A stretch of DNA of 64,000 nucleotides from Candidatus Flexicrinis affinis (GCA_016716525.1 JADJWE010000009.1:496001-560000); one strand, 5' to 3'. Positions 42,133 to 51,281 are shown, counted from the stretch's first letter. Numbers and translations: made by a program. Notes: generated from the letters alone by a model not told the origin.

Positions 42133-42660
42133 TCACTTCCCCTCGGCAATCGCCTTGATCCACGGCAGGTGTTCTTCGTAGTGCTCGTAGGTGGCGATGC
42201 GGAACCAGTGTGCGACCGGAACCTCGATCGTGCTGTCCGGCTGATAGTGCCGATAGGGGAGCATCAAGTCGTCGTCGGCCATCGCGGTAAGGCGATCGAG
42301 GACACGCTGCCGGCTTTCCGCAAATGCGGTCATCACGTCGTCCCATGAGCGATCACGATAGCGCCGCTGGATGACTGCGTTGACGGCGTCCCAGCCCGTT
42401 TCGTCGCTGCCGCTCCATGCCGCGTCCCACAGCTCGATCGGAACGCCCAGCACGTGCGGGCGCGACATGCCGTCGAGGAGCGCGGGTAGGCTGTCCTGCC
42501 ACGCAGCGAGGTGCATCACGTGGTCCTTGACCGTCCACCCGGCGGCGTCGGTGCGTTGAGCGCGTTGGACGTCGGTGAGCTGCCCGAGGTACTGCTGCAG
42601 GAGGTTCCAATGGGTGTCGATCTGCCCGAGTATTGCTGCTTTCGTGTTGATGTCCGTCAT
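42133..42660 (-). CDS. DinB / ClbS-DfsB-like four-helix bundle protein (paralog 1)
   Basis: 175 residues. The N-terminal part (GQIDTHWNLLQQYLGQLTD, then GWTVKDHVMHLAAWQDSLPAL) matches the DinB-like four-helix bundle with the first metal-ligand His in MHLAAW; a later H-x-x-x-H (ATYEHYEEHLPW) supplies the rest. Relatives include thiol transferases and the ClbS-type protection proteins. The ATG at 42660 is used; the frame upstream overlaps the NUDIX gene on the other strand and is rejected. It is divergent from the NUDIX gene and paralogous to the gene at 43235-43750. Confidence 0.87.
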   Translation of the reverse strand: MTDINTKAAILGQIDTHWNLLQQYLGQLTDVQRAQRTDAAGWTVKDHVMHLAAWQDSLPALLDGMSRPHVLGVPIELWDAAWSGSDETGWDAVNAVIQRRYRDRSWDDVMTAFAESRQRVLDRLTAMADDDLMLPYRHYQPDSTIEVPVAHWFRIATYEHYEEHLPWIKAIAEGK

Positions 42661-42723
42661 GGCAGGCGCCCCGTTTATGGGTGGTATTGGTGCGAGATTG
42701 GATCCGAATCGTACGACGTTCCG

Positions 42724-42729
42724 TATAAT
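42724..42729 (+). promoter_or_regulatory. -10 box of the NUDIX gene
   Basis: A perfect TATAAT 27 nt before the GTG start. The best -35 match (TTGGAT, 42698-42703) is 20 nt away, too far for a typical promoter, so an activator may be needed. Confidence 0.5.
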
Positions 42730-42756
42730 CCGGGCAGGGGGAAACGGAGGAATCTC

Positions 42757-43224
42757 GTGATTGTTGTCAGCCACAAAGGCAACCAACTCATCGAAATCGT
42801 CGGTGTCGATACTGCGCTCGATCCCGCGATTCCCGTCACGTTTACACAGACGATCGTCGAACGCGATCGGCATACGCTGCTGATCTTCAATGCCGAGCGC
42901 AACCAATGGGAGATCCCCGGCGGCGGCCTTGAACCCGGTGAAACACTGGACGACTGCGCCGCCCGCGAGTTGTGGGAAGAGGCCAGTCAGGTGGTCGTGT
43001 CGCTGGAACGTATCGGATTCCTGCGTATCAAGCTGGTCACGCGCGGTGGCGTCGAGGTGTACGGCGCCATTTACGGCGCGTCGATCGGTGCGGTGCAGCC
43101 GTTCGTGCCCAGCGCCGAATGTTCGCGCATGATGTTGTGGGACGGTATTGCGCCACTGGATGGCGAGTTGGGTGCGTTCAGCCGTGCCATGCTGGCATGG
43201 TATGCCGGCCGGCTAGGCGGCTGA
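42757..43224 (+). CDS. NUDIX hydrolase
   Basis: 155 residues. NUDIX enzymes cleave nucleoside diphosphates linked to another moiety. The NUDIX box GGGLEPGETLDDCAARELWEEA (core GETLDDCAARELWEEA, about 52-67) is complete. The start is GTG 42757, preceded 6 nt upstream by GGAGG, which outweighs the in-frame codons farther up. It sits between two DinB-like paralogs, divergent from one and convergent with the other. Substrate unknown; ADP-ribose or a damaged nucleotide would be usual for a stand-alone copy. Confidence 0.92.
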   Translation: MIVVSHKGNQLIEIVGVDTALDPAIPVTFTQTIVERDRHTLLIFNAERNQWEIPGGGLEPGETLDDCAARELWEEASQVVVSLERIGFLRIKLVTRGGVEVYGAIYGASIGAVQPFVPSAECSRMMLWDGIAPLDGELGAFSRAMLAWYAGRLGG

Positions 43225-43234
43225 TTCCGTCCGA

Positions 43235-43750
43235 TCAACCCGGATAGCTGTCGACGATATCGCGCATCCACGGGATGTGTTCGACGTAGTGATCCGCCGT
43301 GTCGCCCATGATCCAGCGTACGACCGGATCGGTGCGCGCAGACGTTGGCTGATAGTGGTTGAACGGCTTGAAGAAGTCCTGATCGTCCATCTGCTCAAGG
43401 CGCGCACGTGCGCTCTCGTGGGTATCGTGCAGTCGCTGAAGCACTTCGTCCAGCGAGACATGCTGAAACCGCCGATGGAGTTCGGTGTTGACGGCTTCGT
43501 AGCCCTCGCGGTAAGTCTCCTCGGTCACTTCGAGGGCGGCGGCCAGCGAACGACTCTCTACCAGCGCGGGCACGGTCTGAAGCCAGATCACGATGTGAAC
43601 GAGATGATCCTTGACCGTCCATCCGGCGGCATCGGTCGGCACCGTCATTTGCTCCTCGGTAAGTGGCTCAAGGAATGTCGTGAGCGCGGTCCATCCGCGG
43701 TCGATTGCGTCCAGCACGTCGGCTTTGCTTCTGGGATCGCTGTCGTTCAT
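43235..43750 (-). CDS. DinB / ClbS-DfsB-like four-helix bundle protein (paralog 2)
   Basis: 171 residues. Same architecture as the 42133-42660 gene: AAGWTVKDHLVHIVIWLQTVPAL (core TDAAGWTVKDH is identical in both), then a middle helical pair and ADHYVEHIPWMRDIV with the C-terminal H-x-x-x-H. The two proteins are clear paralogs. Its stop is 10 nt from the NUDIX stop (convergent). The ribosome site GGAGAGAGCC lies upstream of ATG 43750. Confidence 0.88.
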   Translation of the reverse strand: MNDSDPRSKADVLDAIDRGWTALTTFLEPLTEEQMTVPTDAAGWTVKDHLVHIVIWLQTVPALVESRSLAAALEVTEETYREGYEAVNTELHRRFQHVSLDEVLQRLHDTHESARARLEQMDDQDFFKPFNHYQPTSARTDPVVRWIMGDTADHYVEHIPWMRDIVDSYPG

Positions 43751-43915
43751 GGCTCTCTCTCCTTGACGTGCGCGGCATGTGCCGGCGATGACGATAGACG
43801 ATGCGCCGCGATGGCACTCATCGCGGCGCGTGATCTCGAAGGTGATGCGTCAAGTTGCCCGATGGCTCCGAGCGACCGGGCGCGAATGCTGCCGAGCCGC
43901 TGGTCAGAGCGTCGG

Positions 43916-46900
43916 TTAGAACGGGTCCGGCGTCGACGTCGCGACCGGGTCGAACGGCAGCGGTGTGAACCCGGGTTCGGCGGGCTGAGACGTGAACGCA
44001 GGCGGGAAGGTTCCTGCCGGCGGGAACGTCTCGATCGGCGCAAAGGTCGGGAACTGCGTTGGGAGCAGCGTGGGCTGCGGCGTCGGCGTTGGATCGGGAT
44101 TGTCGACGTTGAACGTCTGCGTGCGGATCATATAGCCGCCCTCGTTGCTGAAGGCGATCAGACGCATCGTGTACGCGCCATCGGGCCGTCCGATCGTATC
44201 CCATGTCGCCAGTACCGCGCCCGGCACCGGTTCCTGCGTCTGCCTTGGGAATCCCGGCAGCAAGTCGAATGTCGACGATCCGGGCGCGGAGACCTCAAGC
44301 TGCCAGCGGTTGAAGTTGGCAGTGCCAGCAACTTGGCCGGTGATCTGCACGCTGCCCTGCACCGGCGATGTCGTCGGTCCGTTCAGTACGAGAGTCGGCA
44401 CCTGCGTGTTGACGTCGCATTCGGCGGTCGGCGCGGCGGTGACCTCGGTCAGGCCCAGACGCTGGGCGAACGCTTGGCCCTGCGCGCTCTGCAGATAGGC
44501 GATGATGAACGGGTCGCTGCTGTTCAAGAAAGCCGCCTGAATTTGATCTTCAGGGGCATTGCAGTACTGGCTGACGCGCAGGCCTGTCCAGCTGTTGATG
44601 GTAACGCGCGCCACTGGCCCGAGCGCGACGGGCAGCGGTTGACGCGTCTGCGCGAAGTATTCGCTGCGTCCCGGTCCGGGGCAGATGCCCTGCTCGTAGA
44701 CTGTTCCGGTCGCCGCGCAGATAGCCAGTACCGACATGTTGCCGGGGTCGGGGAACGGCCGTGGCTGACTCTGGCCGCTGATCCCCGCCAGCATCGTGCG
44801 CATGACGCTATTCCATAGCGGGGCCGCAGCCGTGAACCCGGTCTGGTTGGTGAAGACCACATTGCTGTCCGGCGTGCCGAGCCAAACACCGACGACGGCA
44901 TTGGTCGTGAAGCCGAGCGTCCACAGGCTGGTGCGCGCCTGATTGGTGGACGCGACCGCGCCGACGAAGTTCTGGCTGGGCTGCCCTCCCAGCGTAAGGG
45001 CGCTGTTGCGCGGGAACATATTGGTGAACCGAGATAGGTCGTCGCTGAGGATGTTTTGCAGCAGGAAAGCGATCTGCGCAGGCAGGACGCGTTCTTCCGG
45101 CGGCTTGATCAATTCGGGCAGTTCGACCGTGACGCCATCGCTGTCGGTAATCCCGCCGATGATATAGACCGTCCGGCGCACGCCGCCGTTGGCGATGGTG
45201 CCGTATGCGGTCATCAGGTCGCGCAAGCGCACCGGCGTATTGCCGACCGCCGTGGGCAAGCCGAACACCGCATCGCTGTTGAACGAAATGCCCATCTTCT
45301 CGGCCATTGCGACGAACGCCGCATCGCCGTATTCCTGATAGATGCGCGTGGTGGCGGGCGCAAGCTGGTTGACGAGCGCCTCGCGCACGGTGATCGGGCC
45401 GTAGTACGCGCCGTTGATGTTCTGCGGCGAGAACGCGGGTTGTGCGCTAGTGCCGGGATACTGCGCCGGCACGTCCCAAGCCAGATGACCCGCGGTGGTG
45501 TAGTCGCCGAAGTCGACCGAGCCGTTGCCGTTGCGGTCGATGCCCTCGAAGGCGGTGGCGTACACGATCGGGGCGATGGCGCCGCCGGGCTGCAAATATT
45601 CGCGGGCGTAGTCGCGCTGGCCCTGAATGAGCGGGTCATCGTAGTTCGGGCTTCCGACGTACGCGCGCACTGCGCCGGTGGCCGGGTCCGTCCACATGAC
45701 CGCGCCGACCGTGATGCCGGTCCCGTTCAACTCCTGCAGGCGGGCGCGCAGCAAGTCCTCGGCGAGGTTCTGCGCGGTGCTTTCCAGCGTCGTGCGCACC
45801 GTGAAGCCGCGGCGGTAAAGCTCTTGGCCGAAGACGGCCTCAAGCTGCTGGCGGACGAGATTGACGAAGTGCGGGTAGCGCGTGACCAGTTCGCGCGGCT
45901 CGTAGCGTTCTAGCTCGACGTTGGCCTTCTGGCGGACGACTTGCGGCGTGTTGAAGTCGGCCTCGCTGACGCACGTGCGCCCGCGGCCGGGAATATCCAG
46001 ACAGCCGATGGCTGCCATACGCGCGAACACGTTTTCGATGGCCGGCTTGATGATGCCGGGGTTGGTGACCGGGTCGATGCCGGTCGGGTTTTCCATGATG
46101 GCGGCCAGCAGCGCGGCTTCCGGCAGGTTGAGGTCGGCAGCGGCTTTGTTGAAGTAGAAACGCGCGGCGGCCTCGGCCCCGAAGCTGTTGTTGCCGAACG
46201 AGAATTCGTTGAGGAAGAGTCCGAGGATGAAGTCTTTGCTGTAGCGCTGGCTCATCTCGCCCGCGACCACCACCAGATCGAGCGGGGTGCTGGCGCGCGG
46301 CTGTGCGGCGAGGACGAGATTCTCGCCGACCAGTTGGGTGATCGTGCGCTGCGGCTCGGCCGCGCTGCCGCCGAGGCTGCGGAACCACGTGCTGAGGGTC
46401 TTGCCGGTATCCCAGCCCGGGTCGGTGTAGAAGGTCGGGTTGCGCGTACTGATAACTGCGTGGATCAAGTACGGGTTGATCTGGTTAAGTTCGACCTCGC
46501 GCCGGTCGCCGCTGTTGGACAGCCGCGCGATCTCTCGCCCGGCGGCGTCCTGAATTACGACGGTCTGGAACTCCGGCGCATAGGCAGCCAATCCGGCGAT
46601 CTGCGGTTCGTAGCTGCTGACGATTCCGCTGTACCACCCGTTTGCGAGGAACAGGATCAGCGCGCCGGCAATCAGGAACAGCGCGATGACCGCGACTAGG
46701 ATCAACACGCCGGTGCGTGCGGCCGCGCTGCGCTGGCGCTGTTCTGCCTGATACGCCAGCTCGCCGACCGGCACCGCATCGATCTGCGGCGGCATCGTTT
46801 CGTCGATCGCCGATTCGATGCTTGCGCTGCTGCCGTAGCCCAACGACGATACGTCGGTGCGGACAGTCGCGCCCGGTTGGGTCACGCCTGCATCGAGCGT

Positions 46901-48001
46901 CTCGCGGTAGGCCGCCGGGCCGACGACCGTGCCGTCGAGATTAGTCGGCGCTTCGGATGGCAGCGGCGTATAGCCCGCGGACATGACGGTATCGCCCGGG
47001 CTGGACACTTCGACTTGCACGCCGCTGTCGGGCAGGTAGGGCAGGGTCGAGTCGTACACATCCGCGCCGAACCTGTCGGTCGACAGCGCGGCCCGTGCCG
47101 CCTCAGGCAGCGGCGGAATGGCCGGCACCCACTGCTCGTCGACGAACTTGTACCACTGCGCGTCGTCGGCGCCCATGCGCCACCAGATCTGATCGTCGTC
47201 CAAGATCATCCGGGCTTGCAGCTCGGCTTCAAACTGCTCGGCGTTGATGGTGTTCTGCTGATACAGCGTGCGCAGATGCGCGATCTCTTCCTGCTGCGTG
47301 GCGAATCGGCGCGCCAGCTCTTCGCGGCGCATGTCCGCGCTGGTCAGGCTCGGCGCCTCTTGCGCGGGTTCCGGCTCAGCTTCCGGCGCGAGGTAAGTCG
47401 TGCCGCCTTCCTTCGATGCGGCTTCGAGTTCGGCAAGTTTGCGGCGCGCGACCTCGGCGGGGTCTTCCACGCCTTCTGCGGCTGGCGCGTCCTCGGTCGT
47501 ATCAGTTGAGGCCTCGTCGCCGGCGAGCATGTCCAGCGCCAACAACTCGGTACGGACGCCGGCTTCCTCCTCGTCTTCATCGTCCATCAAGGAGACCATC
47601 GAGAGCGCATCTTCAGGCGACAGCGGCGTCGAATCGAAAACCTCGACCGACTCGGCCGCAGTCTCCGGTTCGTCACCGGGCAAGGTCTGCAGCGCATCTT
47701 CGGGCGAGAGCGCCGGCGGCAGGTCTTCCGGGGCGACAGGCGTCGCGTCGGCCGGGGCGGTTTCAGGTTCGCCCGGCAGCACGATCAAGATCGCCTCGTC
47801 GGTCGGTGTTAGAGTCGTGTCGGCCGGGCGCGGGCGGTGCCAACCGCCGGGCGTGTCCGGCACTTCGGCCATGTCTTGAGGCAGCGCCGATACTTTCCAA
47901 CCCTTGGCCTGCGCTTGTTCCTCAGGCGCCGGAGTCGTCCCCTCGTCGGGAGTGGTCCACCCGCGCTTGGCGTTCGAGTCGTCGGTGTAGGCATCAGACA
48001 T
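43916..48001 (-). CDS. Class A PBP-like protein with substituted catalytic motifs
   Basis: 1361 residues. About 430 residues of acidic, Pro/Ala/Thr-rich cytoplasmic sequence with repeats (LSPEDALQTLPGDEPE; LSPEDALSMVSLMDDE), a membrane helix (VLILVAVIALFLIAGALILF), a GT51-like domain (about 480-660), a transpeptidase-like domain (about 745-1060) and a Thr/Pro-rich tail. Canonical motifs are replaced: ATED-x-x-F of the glycosyltransferase is STRNPTF near 515; the transpeptidase SxxK in QPGSxFKP is QPGGAIAP near 803; SxN is QLA near 880; KTG lies where GGQPSQ is found near 1003. The surrounding fold blocks are well conserved. It may be a scaffold pseudoenzyme. ATG 48001; promoter at 48057-48084. 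Confidence 0.9.
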   Translation of the reverse strand: MSDAYTDDSNAKRGWTTPDEGTTPAPEEQAQAKGWKVSALPQDMAEVPDTPGGWHRPRPADTTLTPTDEAILIVLPGEPETAPADATPVAPEDLPPALSPEDALQTLPGDEPETAAESVEVFDSTPLSPEDALSMVSLMDDEDEEEAGVRTELLALDMLAGDEASTDTTEDAPAAEGVEDPAEVARRKLAELEAASKEGGTTYLAPEAEPEPAQEAPSLTSADMRREELARRFATQQEEIAHLRTLYQQNTINAEQFEAELQARMILDDDQIWWRMGADDAQWYKFVDEQWVPAIPPLPEAARAALSTDRFGADVYDSTLPYLPDSGVQVEVSSPGDTVMSAGYTPLPSEAPTNLDGTVVGPAAYRETLDAGVTQPGATVRTDVSSLGYGSSASIESAIDETMPPQIDAVPVGELAYQAEQRQRSAAARTGVLILVAVIALFLIAGALILFLANGWYSGIVSSYEPQIAGLAAYAPEFQTVVIQDAAGREIARLSNSGDRREVELNQINPYLIHAVISTRNPTFYTDPGWDTGKTLSTWFRSLGGSAAEPQRTITQLVGENLVLAAQPRASTPLDLVVVAGEMSQRYSKDFILGLFLNEFSFGNNSFGAEAAARFYFNKAAADLNLPEAALLAAIMENPTGIDPVTNPGIIKPAIENVFARMAAIGCLDIPGRGRTCVSEADFNTPQVVRQKANVELERYEPRELVTRYPHFVNLVRQQLEAVFGQELYRRGFTVRTTLESTAQNLAEDLLRARLQELNGTGITVGAVMWTDPATGAVRAYVGSPNYDDPLIQGQRDYAREYLQPGGAIAPIVYATAFEGIDRNGNGSVDFGDYTTAGHLAWDVPAQYPGTSAQPAFSPQNINGAYYGPITVREALVNQLAPATTRIYQEYGDAAFVAMAEKMGISFNSDAVFGLPTAVGNTPVRLRDLMTAYGTIANGGVRRTVYIIGGITDSDGVTVELPELIKPPEERVLPAQIAFLLQNILSDDLSRFTNMFPRNSALTLGGQPSQNFVGAVASTNQARTSLWTLGFTTNAVVGVWLGTPDSNVVFTNQTGFTAAAPLWNSVMRTMLAGISGQSQPRPFPDPGNMSVLAICAATGTVYEQGICPGPGRSEYFAQTRQPLPVALGPVARVTINSWTGLRVSQYCNAPEDQIQAAFLNSSDPFIIAYLQSAQGQAFAQRLGLTEVTAAPTAECDVNTQVPTLVLNGPTTSPVQGSVQITGQVAGTANFNRWQLEVSAPGSSTFDLLPGFPRQTQEPVPGAVLATWDTIGRPDGAYTMRLIAFSNEGGYMIRTQTFNVDNPDPTPTPQPTLLPTQFPTFAPIETFPPAGTFPPAFTSQPAEPGFTPLPFDPVATSTPDPF

Positions 48002-48056
48002 GGGTAGCTGCCCCGAGGTTGCAAGCGAGAATAGGGCACGTCGGCCCGTGCCGTTA

Positions 48057-48084
48057 AGTATACTGCCTAGCACATCCCGCGCAA
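48057..48084 (-). promoter_or_regulatory. Promoter of the PBP-like gene
   Basis: Minus strand TTGCGC (48084-48079), 16 nt, TATACT (48062-48057); leader of about 50 nt to the ATG at 48001. Confidence 0.6.
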
Positions 48085-48252
48085 ACGCGCGCACCCTGCG
48101 CTCACCGTTGTCGTTGGACTTTTGCCGCGCGGTGTGACACAATCGTAACGACATAGAGGCGAATTATTTGCTGTGTCATCCCGGGCCCCCTGCGCGCCCC
48201 TTTATTCCCAGCATGCTTCTTGCGTTTGGGCAGACAGGTGGGGATGCGGACT

Positions 48253-49281
48253 ATGCAGCTTTGCGTGATTGAAGGGGACGGCGTCGGCCATGAAGTCATT
48301 CCGGCCGCCGTACGCGTCCTGAGAGCGCTGGTGCCGGAACTCGACGTTATTCCGGCCGAGGCCGGTTTCGAAACACTTCAACGTACGGGGACGCCGCTGC
48401 CGGAGGAAACGCGCCGGATCGCGGAGCAGACCCGCGCGGTGCTGTTTGGCGCCGCGGAGTCGCCGTCGTTTCATGTCGAAGGCTACTATTCCCCGATCAT
48501 TGCGCTGCGTCAACAGCTCAAGGCGTACGCCAACATCCGCCCGACGCGCTACCTGCCGGTTGCCACGGCGCGGCCCGGTGTCGATTTCATTATCGTGCGC
48601 GAGAACACCGAGGACCTCTACACTGGCGCAGAGACGGTCGACGAGTCGGGCGACAGCGGCGTGGCCCAGAAGATCATCACGCGGGCCGCGACAGAACGCG
48701 TCGCACGTCGAGCATACAAGCTCGCGCTGGAGAACGAACGGCAGCGCGTCACGATCGTCCACAAGGCGAACGTCCTGCCCAAGAGCGACGGCCTGTTCCG
48801 GCGTGTCGCGTTTGAGATCGCCGAGCGCTACCCGGAGATCGAGACCGACGAACTGTTGGTCGATACGGCCGCCTACTGGATGGTCAAGTCGCCGACGCGG
48901 TTCGACGTCATCCTGACCAGTAACCTGTACGGCGACATCCTGTCGGATATGGGCGCGGCGTGGGGCGGCGGGTTGGGCCTCGCACCGGCGCTCAATTTGG
49001 GTGACGATGCGGCGATCGCCGAACCGGTCCACGGGACCGCGCCGGACATCGCCGGCAAAGGCGTCGCAAATCCGACTGCCGCGATCCTCAGCGTTGCGCT
49101 TCTGCTGCGCCACCATTTCCAACGGCCGGATCTCGGCTATCGCATCGAGAGTGCCGTCACACGGGCCATCACCGACGGCTTCCACACGGCCGATGTCGAA
49201 CTCCGCGGCGCGCTCGGGACCGAGGACTTCGCGGACAAGGTCATCGAGTTGGTGACAGCCCACAGCGCGAGCACTGGATAA
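48253..49281 (+). CDS. Isocitrate / isopropylmalate dehydrogenase family enzyme
   Basis: 342 residues. NAD(P)-dependent decarboxylating dehydrogenase. MQLCVIEGDGVGHEV is the family start; the substrate loop YSPIIALRQQLKAYANIRP, the segment VRENTEDLYTGAE and the metal site NLYGDILSDMGAAW are present, and EPVHGTAPDIAGKGVANP marks the cofactor site. The RENTEDLY string points toward the isocitrate/homoisocitrate side rather than isopropylmalate dehydrogenase. I prefer ATG 48253 (AGGTGGGG 9 nt upstream); ATG 48244 is possible. Its TAA overlaps the next ATG by one base. The pathway is unresolved. Confidence 0.88.
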   Translation: MQLCVIEGDGVGHEVIPAAVRVLRALVPELDVIPAEAGFETLQRTGTPLPEETRRIAEQTRAVLFGAAESPSFHVEGYYSPIIALRQQLKAYANIRPTRYLPVATARPGVDFIIVRENTEDLYTGAETVDESGDSGVAQKIITRAATERVARRAYKLALENERQRVTIVHKANVLPKSDGLFRRVAFEIAERYPEIETDELLVDTAAYWMVKSPTRFDVILTSNLYGDILSDMGAAWGGGLGLAPALNLGDDAAIAEPVHGTAPDIAGKGVANPTAAILSVALLLRHHFQRPDLGYRIESAVTRAITDGFHTADVELRGALGTEDFADKVIELVTAHSASTG

Positions 49282-50141
49282 TGATCACGCTCGGCGACCT
49301 GCGGATACACTTCATTGACGACGGCGTGACTCACGTCGACGCCGGGGGCGCGTTCGGGCTGGTGCCACGTGTCTTGTGGTCACACTACTTGCAGCCGGAC
49401 GACGACAATCGCGTGCCGATGATGAACCTTAACCTGCTGGTCGAAACGGGCGGGCGCAAGATCGTGATCGACACCGGGTTGGGCCGCAAGCTGGACGCGA
49501 AGGCGCTTGCCAACTGGCGCTTTGAACGCCCGCGCGGCGACCTGATCGACGCGCTGGCGCGTCTCGGCGTTCAGCCGGCGGACATCGACCTCGTGATCGA
49601 CACGCACCTGCATTCCGACCACTGCGGCGGAAATACGGTGCTCGATGAGGTTGGCAACGTCCGGCCGGCGTTCCCGAATGCCGAATACGTTGTACAGCGC
49701 CGCGAATACGAAGACGCGATCCGCCCGAACGAACGCACTGCCGCCACTTACCTGTTGTATAACTACGAGCCGTTGTATAAGTCCGGCCAGCTTCGGCTGT
49801 TGGACGGCGACGTCGAATTGGCGCCGGGCGTGACGGGTCACATCACGCGCGGGCACACGCCGGGCCATATGTCGGTGCGGTTGGAAGGCGGCGGCAAGCA
49901 CGTGCTGTTCGTATGCGACATGGCGAGCTATGCGGTGCACTTCGAACGGCTGGCGTGGATGACCGCGTATGATGTCGAGCCGCTGGTGACGCTAGAGACC
50001 AAGCGCCGCTGGCAGCAGTGGGCGCTGGAGACCAACGCGCTCCTGATCTTTCCGCACGACACGCAGCGCCCGGCGGGCAGGCTGGCGGAAGACCCCAAAG
50101 GCAAGATGCACATCGTGCCGGAGCCGGTCGAGTTCGCATAA
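49281..50141 (+). CDS. Metallo-beta-lactamase fold hydrolase
   Basis: 286 residues. The HxHxDH metal motif THLHSDHCGGN is near residues 111-121, further ligands in ITRGHTPGHMSV and VCDMASYAV, and IFPHDTQRP at the end supplies the last His. The layout matches quorum-lactonase and glyoxalase-type MBL hydrolases. The start codon shares a base with the upstream stop (TAATG), so the pair is translationally coupled and may act in one pathway. Confidence 0.9.
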   Translation: MITLGDLRIHFIDDGVTHVDAGGAFGLVPRVLWSHYLQPDDDNRVPMMNLNLLVETGGRKIVIDTGLGRKLDAKALANWRFERPRGDLIDALARLGVQPADIDLVIDTHLHSDHCGGNTVLDEVGNVRPAFPNAEYVVQRREYEDAIRPNERTAATYLLYNYEPLYKSGQLRLLDGDVELAPGVTGHITRGHTPGHMSVRLEGGGKHVLFVCDMASYAVHFERLAWMTAYDVEPLVTLETKRRWQQWALETNALLIFPHDTQRPAGRLAEDPKGKMHIVPEPVEFA

Positions 50142-50258
50142 GAGCGACGTCGGAAATATCAAGTGATGCGTGCCGAGAAACCTGCGCCCAGCCTGCGAAC
50201 GTAAGCCCAGTTCGCGCTATACTGGGATGGACGTGCCTGAACAGGGGTGGTGACGACC

Positions 50259-50702
50259 ATGAACCCGATCAGTCAGATCTCGCGCTATGCACTAATCGCT
50301 GTGATTTGGCTCGGCGTGCTGATCTTCAGCATGGGGATGACCGCGATCATCAGCGTGTTCAGCGATGCGGGGATCGCGTTTCAGGACGTGTTCCCGTTGA
50401 TGGTCTTGTCTGTCATCGGCGCGGCGGTTTCGACCTCGATTATCGCCGCGACGAGCCGAGACAGCGGTGCAGGGGTGCAGGCGCAGTCTCAACGCGTCGA
50501 CAGTCGCGTCGCCCAGTCCAAGTCCAAGAACGATCAACTGGGCCTCGACCCGGTCAGTCTGCTGACCGAGGACGACCTTGAAGAACTGCGTGCCGAGGTC
50601 AAGCAGCATCTGCGCGCGCGGCTTCTTTCGGGAGAAGGCGCCGAAATGAGCAGCTTCGAGGACCTGCTGGCCGAGCGGTCGCAGCAGCGCCAACGTAAAT
50701 AG
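50259..50702 (+). CDS. Tandem two-TM small protein 1 of 7
   Basis: 147 residues. Two hydrophobic helices (YALIAVIWLGVLIFSMGMTA; FPLMVLSVIGAAVSTSIIAA) are followed by a polar linker (SKSKNDQLGLDP) and the shared C-terminal module SLLTEDDLEELRAEVKQHLR, then GEGAEMSSFEDLLAE and a basic tail. ATG 50259 has AGGGG upstream; GTG codons at 50247 and 50250 are alternatives. First gene of a seven-gene same-strand array. A TATACT box lies at 50218-50223. No known family recognised. Confidence 0.85.
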   Translation: MNPISQISRYALIAVIWLGVLIFSMGMTAIISVFSDAGIAFQDVFPLMVLSVIGAAVSTSIIAATSRDSGAGVQAQSQRVDSRVAQSKSKNDQLGLDPVSLLTEDDLEELRAEVKQHLRARLLSGEGAEMSSFEDLLAERSQQRQRK

Positions 50703-50806
50703 CACCGTCCTCGCAACCCTGCCACCCGGTCTCGCGTATATCAACGTAAGCGGGCGCGCTGTCGTACGGCCCCGCCTCTCCCTCGAAACACGCGGAGCAG
50801 CCTGTA

Positions 50807-51250
50807 ATGTCAAAAGAGAATTCGTCGAGCAGCCTATCGCGCAACGATCTGGTCGGGTTGATCTGGGGGTGCGTGATCATCCTGATCCTCGGAATGAGCG
50901 GGATTGTCGGATTTTCCGGGCTGTCCGAGTCGGTGGCGTTCAGCGACCTGCTGCCTGTCTTTGCCGTCGCGCTGGTGTCTGCGGCGGTCGCCACGTATAT
51001 CATCATCGAGCGTGTGCCGGACGCGGCGCGCCGGTCGGCGGCCTACCATGACGAGACGGCGCTCGACAAGACGAAGAACGATCAACTGACGCTCAGCGCA
51101 CTCAACCTTCTCACCGACGAGGACTTGGAAGACCTGCGCTTCGAGATCAAGCAGCACCTTCGCGAACGGCTGTTGACCGGTCAGGATGGCGAACTGGGCG
51201 GCCTTGACGCGTTGATCGCAGAGCGGGCACAGAAGAGCCGGCGCGGCTGA
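50807..51250 (+). CDS. Tandem two-TM small protein 2 of 7
   Basis: 147 residues. Helices GLIWGCVIILILGMSGIVGF and LPVFAVALVSAAVATYIII, linker KTKNDQLTLSAL, then NLLTDEDLEDLRFEIKQHLR and GQDGELGGLDALIAERA with a basic end. The linker and module are closest to protein 1 (both share KNDQL and EIKQHLR/EVKQHLR). GGAG lies about 10 nt before the ATG. The 104-bp gap before it is the largest between members 1-6. Confidence 0.85.
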   Translation: MSKENSSSSLSRNDLVGLIWGCVIILILGMSGIVGFSGLSESVAFSDLLPVFAVALVSAAVATYIIIERVPDAARRSAAYHDETALDKTKNDQLTLSALNLLTDEDLEDLRFEIKQHLRERLLTGQDGELGGLDALIAERAQKSRRG

Positions 51251-51281
51251 GCGCGCTTAGTGAGTTCCGGACAACGTGGAC

